Shown: positions 52,041 through 60,166 of the stretch, one piece after another
Position numbering within the stretch: position 1 is the stretch's first letter
Layout of the letters: each line of letters begins with the position of its first letter
Source: Pyrobaculum islandicum DSM 4184
Lineage (GTDB): Archaea > Thermoproteota > Thermoprotei > Thermoproteales > Thermoproteaceae
Direction: 5' to 3'
NCBI RefSeq assembly: GCF_000015205.1
Contig: NC_008701.1
Span: forward strand, 1,429,436-1,493,435
Length of the DNA: 64,000 nucleotides
Made by a program: the position numbers and the translations under genes
The notes under the pieces: model-generated
The model's input: the letters and a program-made list of their open reading frames with translations, nothing else
Databases searched by the model: none
Told to the model about the DNA's origin: nothing

Positions 52041-53089
52041 GGAACCACCCCTAAAATCCTTAGTATTATTGACCATACTACAGCTATAAATCCAAGTATT
52101 AGGAGACCTCTCCAACCAAGTATAAGCGTGTGATCAAGCCTAAGTACGGGCATTGCGGCTCTTAGAAATGCGAATAAAAACATCAATATTGTAACTTTTA
52201 GAAAGACCCATACTGCTAACACTAGGTGGCCTAACAAATCTTGTGGCCAGGGACCTACGACATAGCTAGGAAGAGCCCATCCGCCAAGGAATAAGAGCGT
52301 GGCGAAAAAAGAGAAGGAGAAGGTGGCATAATAGGTTCCGCCTGCAAAAGAAAGAACCAGAAATATGCCGCCGTAGTCGCTATAGGGACCTGTGGCTACG
52401 TCTCCTTCATAATCTGCTATTTCAAAGGGGAAGCGGGCCGTGGCCATAGCGGTAGCTATAATAAATACCAAAAACGCTAGTGGATTAAGTATAGCGCCTA
52501 CAAGCAAAGACTGTTTATTTACTATCTCTATGGGGTTTAACGTCCCATATAAAATTGCCATAGCGAGAAAAGAGAGTATCAGCGGAATTTCATACGCCGT
52601 TACTAAAAGCGCCTCGCGTACTGCTCCAATATACGCAAATTTATTATTCACAGACCAGCCTATGATTACAACAGAGATCGATACTAGGAGAAGAATCACC
52701 AAAGAAAACACTAAGCCATATGGGAGTAGGTTGACGTCTTTAATCAGTCTTAACTCTGGAGTTAACGGAAGGAGAAGAGATGCGCCAAATGCGAGAGTTA
52801 TAAAAATGGCAGGTCCCCAGACGAAGAGAATCTTATGCGCCCCTTTGGGTATAATCGGCTCACTTATTATGAATTTAAACGCATCTGCAAGTAGCTGGAG
52901 ATAGCCGCCGAGCCAAGGCGAGACGTGGTAAGGACCCACACGCATCTGTACCCTCGCCGCAGCCTTACGCTCAAACCAAACTACAGTAAGTAATATAACA
53001 CTAGATGCAATAAACATAATTATAAAGAACCAAAGACGCTGTGAGAGAAGGAGATTCCAGAGGTCCATAATTATGTTTAAACCTGACAT
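52037..53089 (-). CDS. nuoH: Complex I subunit NuoH
   Basis: 350 residues, eight helices. ERKAAARVQMRVGPYHVSPWLGGYLQLLADAFKFIISE is the H-subunit quinone-site loop, and PFEIADYEGDVATGPYSDYGGIF is the second conserved region. It joins the peripheral and membrane arms. Starts 9 nt after nuoD. Confidence 0.94.
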   Translation of the reverse strand: MSGLNIIMDLWNLLLSQRLWFFIIMFIASSVILLTVVWFERKAAARVQMRVGPYHVSPWLGGYLQLLADAFKFIISEPIIPKGAHKILFVWGPAIFITLAFGASLLLPLTPELRLIKDVNLLPYGLVFSLVILLLVSISVVIIGWSVNNKFAYIGAVREALLVTAYEIPLILSFLAMAILYGTLNPIEIVNKQSLLVGAILNPLAFLVFIIATAMATARFPFEIADYEGDVATGPYSDYGGIFLVLSFAGGTYYATFSFSFFATLLFLGGWALPSYVVGPWPQDLLGHLVLAVWVFLKVTILMFLFAFLRAAMPVLRLDHTLILGWRGLLILGFIAVVWSIILRILGVVP

Positions 53090-53098
53090 ATTAATTCA

Positions 53099-54307
53099 TT
53101 ACCTGTCTTGCTCCGGCGGAAAGTATCCAAAAGAGCCGTATATTGCTGGAAGATCCATAAGCCGTGCGCCAATAAAAGCCTTTATCATTGGGCGAAGGTT
53201 TTGCCAAGATGGTGTAGATATCCTAACTCTATATGGCTTTTCTGTCCCATCGCCAAAGACGTGGAAAAAGTAACGGCCGCGGCCACCCTCTGTTATCCCA
53301 ACTCCCTCGCCTTGTGGAAGCATTGTAGTAAACAGCGCCCCTAACCTGATATATTCATTTGCTTTTTCTCTTTGTTTCGGCGGTATTCTATGTAAAAGAG
53401 ACTCTCCTACCAGTGGCCCATCTCTTGGAGTCCTGTCTATGGCTTGTCTTATTATTCTTGCACTTTGTTTTATCTCACAGATTCTTACTAAAGTCCTAGC
53501 AAGCGAATCTCCTCCGTCCTCTACGCAAACCTCCCATTCGAATTCGTCATAAAGCCCGTATCTATACGTCTTACGGGCATCCCATTCAATGCCAGAGCCT
53601 CTGGCGCCCGGCCCAGTGGCCATGAGCTTTGCCGCATCTTCTTTGCTTAAGTAGCCGACGTCTTTAAGCCTATAGTAGCCGACAGGGTTCTTAATAACAA
53701 GTCTAATAAACTCATCTAATTTCTTCTCTAAATAGTTAAGAAAGCCCTTTGTCTGTTCATAAAAGGCGTCTGGAGGAGCTGTTCTCACGCCGCCAGGCAG
53801 TACCCAAGTTGGCGTTGTCCTAGAGCCCGTCACCATAGCCCACAGCTGTACCAACAGCTCGCGGAGACCGAAACACCACATAAACCCGGTGGAAGACCCT
53901 ATCATAATAGAGTGAATACCCAGGTCGTATAGATGTGTTGAGATACGGCTTAACTCCCCCATTATAACCCGGAGATATTGCGCCCTGGGCGATACGTCAT
54001 ATTTAGTCAACTTCTCTATTGCAATTGCATACGCCCACGTTACATTTATTGCATCTGGTAATGAAAGTCTTTCAAATAGGGGGATGTTCTGTATCCAATG
54101 TCTTGTCTCGCCCAGCTTCTCCATAGTGCGATGAACATAGCCTGGGTCAGGCGTGACGTTTACAACTATATCTCCGTCAACCTCTACTATAAACCTGGTA
54201 TGTCCCGAAGAGGGGTGTTGCGGACCCCAGAAAATATCTAAAATGCGGCGGCCGCCTTCTAACTTCTCTTCTTTTAAAATAAGTCCGTACTCCTCTGACT
54301 TAATCAT
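53099..54307 (-). CDS. nuoD: Complex I 49-kDa subunit NuoD
   Basis: 402 residues. WGPQHPSSGHTRFIVEVDGDIVV, DPGYVHRTMEKLGETR and the C-terminal DLPAIYGSFGYFPPEQDR are NuoD features. No CxxC pairs at the ends, so this is not a NiFe hydrogenase. It carries the quinone pocket. First gene of the operon; TATA about 25 nt before the ATG. nuoA, B and C are not in the window. Confidence 0.94.
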   Translation of the reverse strand: MIKSEEYGLILKEEKLEGGRRILDIFWGPQHPSSGHTRFIVEVDGDIVVNVTPDPGYVHRTMEKLGETRHWIQNIPLFERLSLPDAINVTWAYAIAIEKLTKYDVSPRAQYLRVIMGELSRISTHLYDLGIHSIMIGSSTGFMWCFGLRELLVQLWAMVTGSRTTPTWVLPGGVRTAPPDAFYEQTKGFLNYLEKKLDEFIRLVIKNPVGYYRLKDVGYLSKEDAAKLMATGPGARGSGIEWDARKTYRYGLYDEFEWEVCVEDGGDSLARTLVRICEIKQSARIIRQAIDRTPRDGPLVGESLLHRIPPKQREKANEYIRLGALFTTMLPQGEGVGITEGGRGRYFFHVFGDGTEKPYRVRISTPSWQNLRPMIKAFIGARLMDLPAIYGSFGYFPPEQDR

Positions 54308-55105
54308 TAGGGTTTTGTATTTCTGAAGTATTTATCTATGAATATCCATAGATGTTTCTCCTTATAGTAGCGGTAGCTCTTTACGATCTTATACATTTGA
54401 TCTCTGAAATCTTGATAAAACCCAGCCCAGCGGCTAGTTGTCGTTCAGTACTAATACTTCCAACAAGAGAGACAACCTAGAGAAACGTAGAAAAAGCTAC
54501 CAGGGTTGGACTTAGGCCTTAAATATAGTGACAAAGCGGGGACATTGACGACAGCTTTAGAGGATATTGAGACGGATCTATATGTGTTTATACTTGGCGG
54601 CTTTGATTGGATAGTGTGGAAGCAAACTAGATTTATGTATGGTGGGGCTATGTCTATACCTGCTGAGAAAAGGAAAGAGGCCACAGAGGCCTCAAGAGTT
54701 GTCCAGTTGATGATATGGCTATTACCGCAGTGGCAGACGATGTCAAAGTTTTACCCCATCTGGCGTCTGTGGAACCGGCGGGGATGCTTGGGAATTCTTT
54801 ATCAGATAGGCGACAGCGGCTAAGATAGGCAACATAAAACTATGGGCTGTGGAGTTGTTCTACTAAGGGCTTTGGACTGCCGCAGCTTTGCTTTTTCCGC
54901 CACTCTTTCTGTTACACGCTGTGAGAACCGCAGTAAGATCGCAAAGGGCCCTGGGCAAGGTGGAGTGGGGTCAAGTTCTGTTATCGCCTATAGAGAGACC
55001 TCTATTTAATATTTTTAGCATCTTTATTTAAAAATGCTTTAAATGGCAAGAACAAGTGATATGTGGATGCCGGAAATAGCCTAGTCTACACAATCGAGTT
55101 ATCAT
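54308..55105. other. about 800 nt with no secure gene
   Basis: Between nuoD and folE the sequence has no convincing gene. A plus-strand frame at 54506-54823 (105 codons, containing FILGGFDWIVWKQTRFMYGG and EASRVVQLMIWLLPQW) is open with a TATA-like CCTTAAATATA near its beginning, but it has no RBS and no family. Parts may be the decayed end of an element or a lost gene. I find no tRNA, C/D sRNA, SRP RNA or RNase P RNA signature. Confidence 0.5.
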
Positions 55106-55112
55106 CTTTATA
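55106..55112 (+). promoter_or_regulatory. TATA box deciding the folE start
   Basis: CTTTATA lies 25 nt before GTG 55134, and this sets the start against the in-frame TTG at 55113. Confidence 0.4.
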
Positions 55113-55133
55113 TTGGCAATTCGGGGCGTCTAT

Positions 55134-55694
55134 GTGACTTTGGAAAAAAAGATGTTAAAGCCGGAGGAGGGCGTTAAGATACTTCTAGAACATCTAGGGG
55201 AGGATGTCACAAGGCCGGGCGTTGTCGAGACGCCTAAGAGGTTTGTAAAAGCGTTATGGGAACTGACTAGAGGCTTAAGGGAGCCGCCTCCTGAGGTCGT
55301 GTTTTTTCCAATGGAATACGATGCAGAGCCGGGGCCTGTTGTGATTGAAAACATAAGCGCAGTCTCTCTCTGCGAACATCATCTGCTTCCCATATTCCTC
55401 AGCGTCTCAGTCGCCTATGTTCCCGGAGATGGCGTGCCAGGGCTTAGCAAGGTGATTAGGTTAGTCAAGTGGGCTGCCGCGAGACCTATAATGCAAGAGA
55501 GGTTCACCCAGTGGCTTGCCGATCTGTTAATGGAAAAACTCAAAGCAAGAGCGGTCGCGGTGAGGGTATGTGGCGTGCATATGTGTTCGTTTATCAGAGG
55601 AGTTCGCGACGAACATCACAACATGGTTACTGTAGCAAAGAGGGGGGATATCGATGTGAAACTAAGATGTAGAAGGCCGCCGCTGTGTAAATGA
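55134..55694 (+). CDS. folE: GTP cyclohydrolase I
   Basis: About 186 residues of type IA: ISAVSLCEHHLLPIF (Cys and His zinc ligands), GLSKVIRLVKWAAARPIMQERFTQWLADLL, and CGVHMCSFIRGV with the second Cys. It converts GTP to dihydroneopterin triphosphate. Most archaea use MptA instead, so a FolE1 enzyme is notable. TGA overlaps the ATG of the following SDR gene. Confidence 0.92.
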   Translation: MTLEKKMLKPEEGVKILLEHLGEDVTRPGVVETPKRFVKALWELTRGLREPPPEVVFFPMEYDAEPGPVVIENISAVSLCEHHLLPIFLSVSVAYVPGDGVPGLSKVIRLVKWAAARPIMQERFTQWLADLLMEKLKARAVAVRVCGVHMCSFIRGVRDEHHNMVTVAKRGDIDVKLRCRRPPLCK

Positions 55695-56365
55695 AAATAG
55701 TTGTCACAGGAGCGAGCGGAGGCATAGGAGACGCCCTTGTCAAGCTAGCCAAACGCCGTGGTGATTACGTAGTTGGCATTTCTAGAGGCAACTCTGAGGC
55801 TAATGTGCACTATAGTTGCGACGTGCTCAACATCGCTTGTCTAGAGAAGGCAGCTGCCGATGTGAGAGAGGTAGACGGCGTGGCTGTTGTACACGGCCAT
55901 GGAGAGGCTTCTTTATGGACAAAAGGAGTGAAGGTGCTGACTGGCGAGGATTTTCTCGAGGTTTTTAGAGTTGATGTTGTTGGTAGCTTCAACGTCGTTA
56001 AGGCTTTTCTCCCAGCACTTAAGCCCACAGCGTCTATAGTATTGGTGTCGTCGACTCCGGGACTCCTCGGCGATAGATATGGTATTCCATATGCAGTAGC
56101 CAAAGGAGCTGTCATAGCGCTTGCTAGAAGCCTTGCAAAGACTCTAGCGCCAATTAGGGTAAACGCCGTGGCCTTCGGCCCCATTGAGACTAAGTGGACA
56201 AGTTGAGTTACATCAGAGGAATTTGAAAAGTTCAAGTTAAGGACTTTACTAAAGAGACTGGGACGCCCAGAGGAGGCGGCTGAGGCGATCTATTGGCTAC
56301 TATCGCCGGCCTCTAGCTATGTGACTGGCCACGTCCTTGTGGTAGACGGCGGCGAGTCTCTTTAA
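55691..56365 (+). pseudogene. SDR oxidoreductase interrupted by one in-frame TGA
   Basis: Residues 1-171 carry the SDR fold: GASGGIGDA (NADPH loop), VVHGHG, the catalytic Ser in LVSSTPG and YAVAKGA (Tyr and Lys). After the TGA at 56204-56206 the same frame goes on for 52 codons, [20 protein letters not shown] and [12 protein letters not shown], the normal SDR end. One nonsense codon in an otherwise intact 225-codon gene. It could be a recent inactivation, readthrough or a sequence error. Coupled to folE; a pteridine reductase role is plausible. Confidence 0.7.
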
Positions 56366-57650
56366 GTACGACTAGGAGGGCAATTACTACCATAAGGAAG
56401 ACTACGCCAATGAACATGTACAGTGTCGGAGTCTTCTCCTGCTGCGTCTGCGGCTTTGTTAGGCCTATGGTAAGATGGGCTATTTCTCCGGGCCTCAGTG
56501 TTATGGCATATGTGACGTTTCTGCCGCCTACCTCTGTATATATTTTATAAGTGCCTGGGGGTAGTTCCGCCCGTCGCGGCATTTGTGCCACCAGCGTATA
56601 GTTTCCCACTATATATACTCTATCAACAGCCTGTTGATAATTAAAGAGTATGTAGGCGTTTTCAACGACTATTATATAAGTCTCGGAGGGGTGAGACGCC
56701 ACTAAGGTGACGTTTTTCTTTGTAAAGCCAGCGTCTACAGCCACGCTGTATACTACATGCGGCAAAACCCACAGCTCTGCCTGGCCTTTAAAAGCCCGGC
56801 CGGCGATATATATCGTCCAGTCTGTTCTCAATACGCCAAACGAATCTATAGCGCGTACTACTAGTCTAGTGGCGTTTATTGTAATTATACGGCCGCAGTA
56901 GTCTCCCGGGTGGAACTTAGCCTTATACGCCGTCCCGTTCGGCAGTATAACCTGAGTCTCCACTACGCCTAGGTATGTCGCCCCCTTTGTTAGAAAAACT
57001 GTAACATTAACTATGCCCGAGGTCAAGGTGCGGTTTCCCTGATATATTAAAATACGAGTTGCCGGAGGTTTTGCAGAAATTCTACAACGTGCGACTAAAC
57101 CAATAGATTCTAGATCTATGCTTAAATCCCATACGGTTCTCTTGACTATAGATGCGTTTGGCAATTCTACACCACCTATATCCGTTATATATACTTCTAC
57201 TGGATAGTTTATATTTCCCACGGGCAAAGGATGTGTTAATTTATTTTCGGCATATGGAATTTTTATATCTGCATATGTCCCATTTCTAAGCTTAGCCATT
57301 TTTATGACTATAAAGCCGCTTGTGTTTATCGGCAATATGTCTAAGTAGTGTATATATCTAATAGTTACAAGGTCGTAACCAGTGGCGTAGGTCTTCCAGA
57401 CAAGTAAGTCTCCTATGTAGATCTCAATAGGTAGTCCCTGCGGCACCTTTGCTACACCTGAGGAATTTGTCAAAGTGCAATAATCTAGGTAACACACTGT
57501 GGCATTTACTACGGGGAACCCTAGACTATCTCGTATTTCTACTATAGCTCCTAGAGCTAGTATAGAAGCTAATAAAACAAATAGACTTTCTGTAAATACA
57601 AAGATGAGAACTCGAAAGTTAGCAACGTAAAGTATAGAGCTTGCGTGCAC
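56313..57650 (-). CDS. secreted or membrane-anchored surface protein
   Basis: 445 residues. An N-terminal signal or anchor ([23 protein letters not shown]) precedes extracellular beta-rich repeats with many N-x-S/T sites, then a C-terminal transmembrane helix ([19 protein letters not shown]) and a basic tail. Its domain starts ([20 protein letters not shown]-like) resemble carboxypeptidase-regulatory-like beta-sandwiches. Its 3' end overlaps the broken SDR gene by 53 nt. Confidence 0.65.
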   Translation of the reverse strand: MHASSILYVANFRVLIFVFTESLFVLLASILALGAIVEIRDSLGFPVVNATVCYLDYCTLTNSSGVAKVPQGLPIEIYIGDLLVWKTYATGYDLVTIRYIHYLDILPINTSGFIVIKMAKLRNGTYADIKIPYAENKLTHPLPVGNINYPVEVYITDIGGVELPNASIVKRTVWDLSIDLESIGLVARCRISAKPPATRILIYQGNRTLTSGIVNVTVFLTKGATYLGVVETQVILPNGTAYKAKFHPGDYCGRIITINATRLVVRAIDSFGVLRTDWTIYIAGRAFKGQAELWVLPHVVYSVAVDAGFTKKNVTLVASHPSETYIIVVENAYILFNYQQAVDRVYIVGNYTLVAQMPRRAELPPGTYKIYTEVGGRNVTYAITLRPGEIAHLTIGLTKPQTQQEKTPTLYMFIGVVFLMVVIALLVVLKETRRRLPQGRGQSHS

Positions 57651-57827
57651 TGAACAAAAGTTTCTTGGAGGTTAAAAACTTGATCTAGAGACGATGTACA
57701 TCTCTGTGAATTGTCTGCCAAAAGATCTATGTTCAAACTGCCTACTCCGATATATGTATTTATTCACTTTAGCTTTTATCGCCATAATGGTTAAAGAAAG
57801 GTTTTTATATATACAGAGATCTAGGTC

Positions 57828-57947
57828 ATGCCGTTTTACACTTCACAATTTGCATCACTAGTCTTAACTAAAAAAATACAGGATGTCTATGCTTTCAATT
57901 TAGCGATACATTTAAATATCTCTAATTTGCTCAGTTACTATGACTGA
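57828..57947 (+). CDS. 39-codon ORF upstream of the Lrp-like gene
   Basis: ATG at 57828 is about 22 nt after TTTTTATATATA and the ORF (MPFYTSQFASLVLTKK...) ends with TGA inside the first codons of the regulator gene. It could be a small gene or leader peptide. The remaining bases from 57651 hold only promoter-like AT tracts. Weak. Confidence 0.3.
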   Translation: MPFYTSQFASLVLTKKIQDVYAFNLAIHLNISNLLSYYD

Positions 57948-58410
57948 GGAGGTGAAATTAACAGATAGACAGTATCAGTTACTAAATCACTTGCTTCAGA
58001 GGGCGCAACCAATGAGGGTTTATACAGTATATGGCGACCAAGATGAGATAGCTAGAGAACTTGGCATGACGCGGCAAGCCCTGGCAATACATCTAAAACG
58101 GCTTAAAGAACTTGGACTTGTGCGAACTGGTAGAGAGTTTGTAGATATCACTGAGAAGGCGGTTAAGTTGCTCAAAGGTCAGTCTAATGACGTAATTATA
58201 CTTGTAAAAATAGAGCCAAAATATAGAGAGAAGGTATATGATGCCGCAAAGAAGCTTCCGATAGAAAAGGCTATGAGACTTGCGGGCGATTACGACTTGG
58301 CAATCATCACGCAGGAGACTGTGTTAGACAAAGTGCTAGATTCTATAAACAATATGGAGGGTGTAAAAGAGACTAAGACATTAATATCTATAGGCGCAAT
58401 CAAGGAGTAG
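57940..58410 (+). CDS. Lrp/AsnC-type regulator with HTH and RAM domains
   Basis: 156 residues. About 7-80: winged-helix HTH (DEIARELGMTRQALAIHLKRLKELGLV). About 84-152: a RAM ligand domain (DVIILVKIEPKYREKVYDAAKKLPIEKAMRLAGDYDLAIIT). TATA (CATTTAAATAT) 25 nt before the ATG. Likely senses an amino acid and controls a local gene. Confidence 0.87.
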   Translation: MTEEVKLTDRQYQLLNHLLQRAQPMRVYTVYGDQDEIARELGMTRQALAIHLKRLKELGLVRTGREFVDITEKAVKLLKGQSNDVIILVKIEPKYREKVYDAAKKLPIEKAMRLAGDYDLAIITQETVLDKVLDSINNMEGVKETKTLISIGAIKE

Positions 58411-58424
58411 TTTCAAAACTTTTT

Positions 58425-59042
58425 TTAAAAATACTCTGTCGGTGCGTTAAGTATTGTAAAGAACGTAGGCGTGACATATTTCAACTCTTTCAACTTCATA
58501 ACTTCCTGTGGAAGAGCTATGTCACGTGCTATGGCTTTGCCATCCTCTGTTAAGATGTATCTGTCGCCGTCTCTCATGACGTAGCCTCGCTTCTCCATAG
58601 CCGCTACTATTTGCCATACAGACGCCAATAACTCCGGAGTGGTATCTCCAAGAGTCTTCAAGATGCCAGCAACGATAGGTATTAAACTCTCTACTTCAAC
58701 TCTGTCTGTTAGAATAGCGATTTCGGCAGGTAAAACGCCTCTCTCTACATAATCTCTAAGAGTAGACAAATTATAATCTCCGCGATCTATGTCGTAAAGC
58801 GCTAGTGTAAGAATGAGAGTGACATCTCCATAGTTTAGATATCTGGCTATATCATAATTATATAGCTTCATAAATGCTATTTCACAAAACTTTCTATCTT
58901 TTTTACTACACCACTTGTTTGCCATGGCCTTTGCATAGAGCTCTTTTAACGGAGGGAGTTTTTTATAATTCCTAACGCCTAGCATATAGAGTAGCCATGC
59001 GATTTGGTACGCCATCTTGGTCTTTAACTCGGTAGCAAACAT
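58425..59042 (-). CDS. hypothetical protein with a possible winged helix
   Basis: 205 residues, mostly helical. The C-terminal MEKRGYVMRDGDRYILTEDGKAIARDI is a typical winged-helix wing (Gly-x-x-Tyr, LTxxGK). The N-terminal part (NYKKLPPLKELYAKAMANKW) is unlike any family I know. It may be a DNA-binding protein. Met10 could be the start. Ends 14 nt from the Lrp gene, convergent. Confidence 0.55.
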   Translation of the reverse strand: MFATELKTKMAYQIAWLLYMLGVRNYKKLPPLKELYAKAMANKWCSKKDRKFCEIAFMKLYNYDIARYLNYGDVTLILTLALYDIDRGDYNLSTLRDYVERGVLPAEIAILTDRVEVESLIPIVAGILKTLGDTTPELLASVWQIVAAMEKRGYVMRDGDRYILTEDGKAIARDIALPQEVMKLKELKYVTPTFFTILNAPTEYF

Positions 59043-59128
59043 AACCCCAGCTTAAGCAACGCTATATCCTTGAATTAAAGTTTTACGGTTTTAACGCAAC
59101 GGTTCCCAACAGTGGTTTGACTTTGCAA

Positions 59129-60123
59129 ACAGCAAGCCTCGCCCTTCAGGGCGGGGATGGATTTAAGCTTATCTATATTTTTTCATGGCTGAGCTAGTGA
59201 AGACAGCGGAAGAGAGGAGAGGGAGGGGCGGGCGCCGTGCGGGGGGCAAATCCAAGCGTGGGATGGCCCTGGCGGGGGGACGCCCCGCCCAGATGCCTCC
59301 CGTGCGGGCTGTCCGCCTGAGGCTCCTCCCCACGACTGCGCAGGAGAGGAAGCTACACAGGTTGGCAGACGCCGCGGCTAAGGCCTGGAACGAAGTGAAC
59401 TACCTGAGGAGACGGCAGTTCTTCGCGAAGCAGGGCGTAGACCTAAGGGGCACGTATAACGAAATATACAACAAGTACAACCGTCTCCTCGCGCCCGCCG
59501 CCCTCCAGCAGATCCTCAACAAGAACGACGAGGCTTGGCGGAGTTTCTTCGCCCTCCTGGCCAAGCTGAAGGCCGGGGAGCTGCCGCCGCACATGAAGAA
59601 GGTCTCTCCTCCCGGCTACTGGAAGGACCGCCTGTTCGGCAAGAGGGTGAAACGCCTTATCGTCAGGAGCGACCGGTACTACGTGGAGCCTATCAACGAC
59701 GGAGAAGGGTACATAGCCCTTAAGGACTTCGGCATGAGGATACGCCGGGGTGATAAAGTGGTCTAGAAGGCAGGGCCGCCTAGAGGTCATATACAAGCGG
59801 GGAGGTGGTTCGCATACCTCACCATAGAGGTCGGCGTCTGGTCGCCCGCCAGCAACCCCAGGGGGTATACGACCACACCTAGATAAAGCGGCTAAATCCA
59901 CGAGAACGGCGGAGTCCACCGCGGCCTCTGCAAGAAGTTCAACATCGTGCTAAACGCCGACGTAAACGCCGCGAGAAACATAGCCGCGAAGCTCGGCCAC
60001 AAGACGCCAACGCCGAGGAGGATAGAAGCCTACTATCCCACGTCGAACGGATTAACCCCGGAGAGGGGAAACGGCCGAGACCCCCACAGTGGAAACCCCG
60101 CCTAAGGGGAGGGGGTCATAAAC
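59129..60123 (+). mobile_element. decayed TnpB (IS605-family) element
   Basis: Left end hairpin GCCTCGCCCTTCAGGGCGGGG then GGATTTAAGCTT; right end CGAGACCCCCACAGTGGAAACC, hairpin CCCCGCC..GGGGAG and GGGGGTCATAAACC. The tnpB ORF lies between (59185-60117, broken). No tnpA is present. The left end and the 3' boundary recur in three other relics, so the family has been active in this genome. Confidence 0.75.
59185..60117 (+). pseudogene. tnpB (RNA-guided nuclease) pseudogene
   Basis: The first 193 codons read as TnpB N-terminal half: MPPVRAVRLRLLPTTAQERKLHRLADAAAKAWNEVNYLRRRQFF, ALQQILNKNDEAWRSFFALL and KVSPPGYWKD. A stop at 59764 follows. Then frames with further stops retain NADVNAARNIAAKLG, the C-terminal TnpB helix, but the RuvC catalytic core is gone. 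The right end of the element overlaps its 3' part. GC-rich relative to the neighbourhood. Confidence 0.82.
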
Positions 60124-60166
60124 CACTGGGCAAATATTTTTAACATGGAATGTCGCAACCCCTACA

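Noticed and set aside
54308-55105. SRP RNA or RNase P RNA in the large gap
   Set aside because: I looked for the SRP domain IV core and RNase P conserved segments and saw neither.
59443-59919. Minus-strand 158-codon ORF within the tnpB pseudogene
   Set aside because: Antisense of a GC-rich coding region, where long shadow frames are expected.
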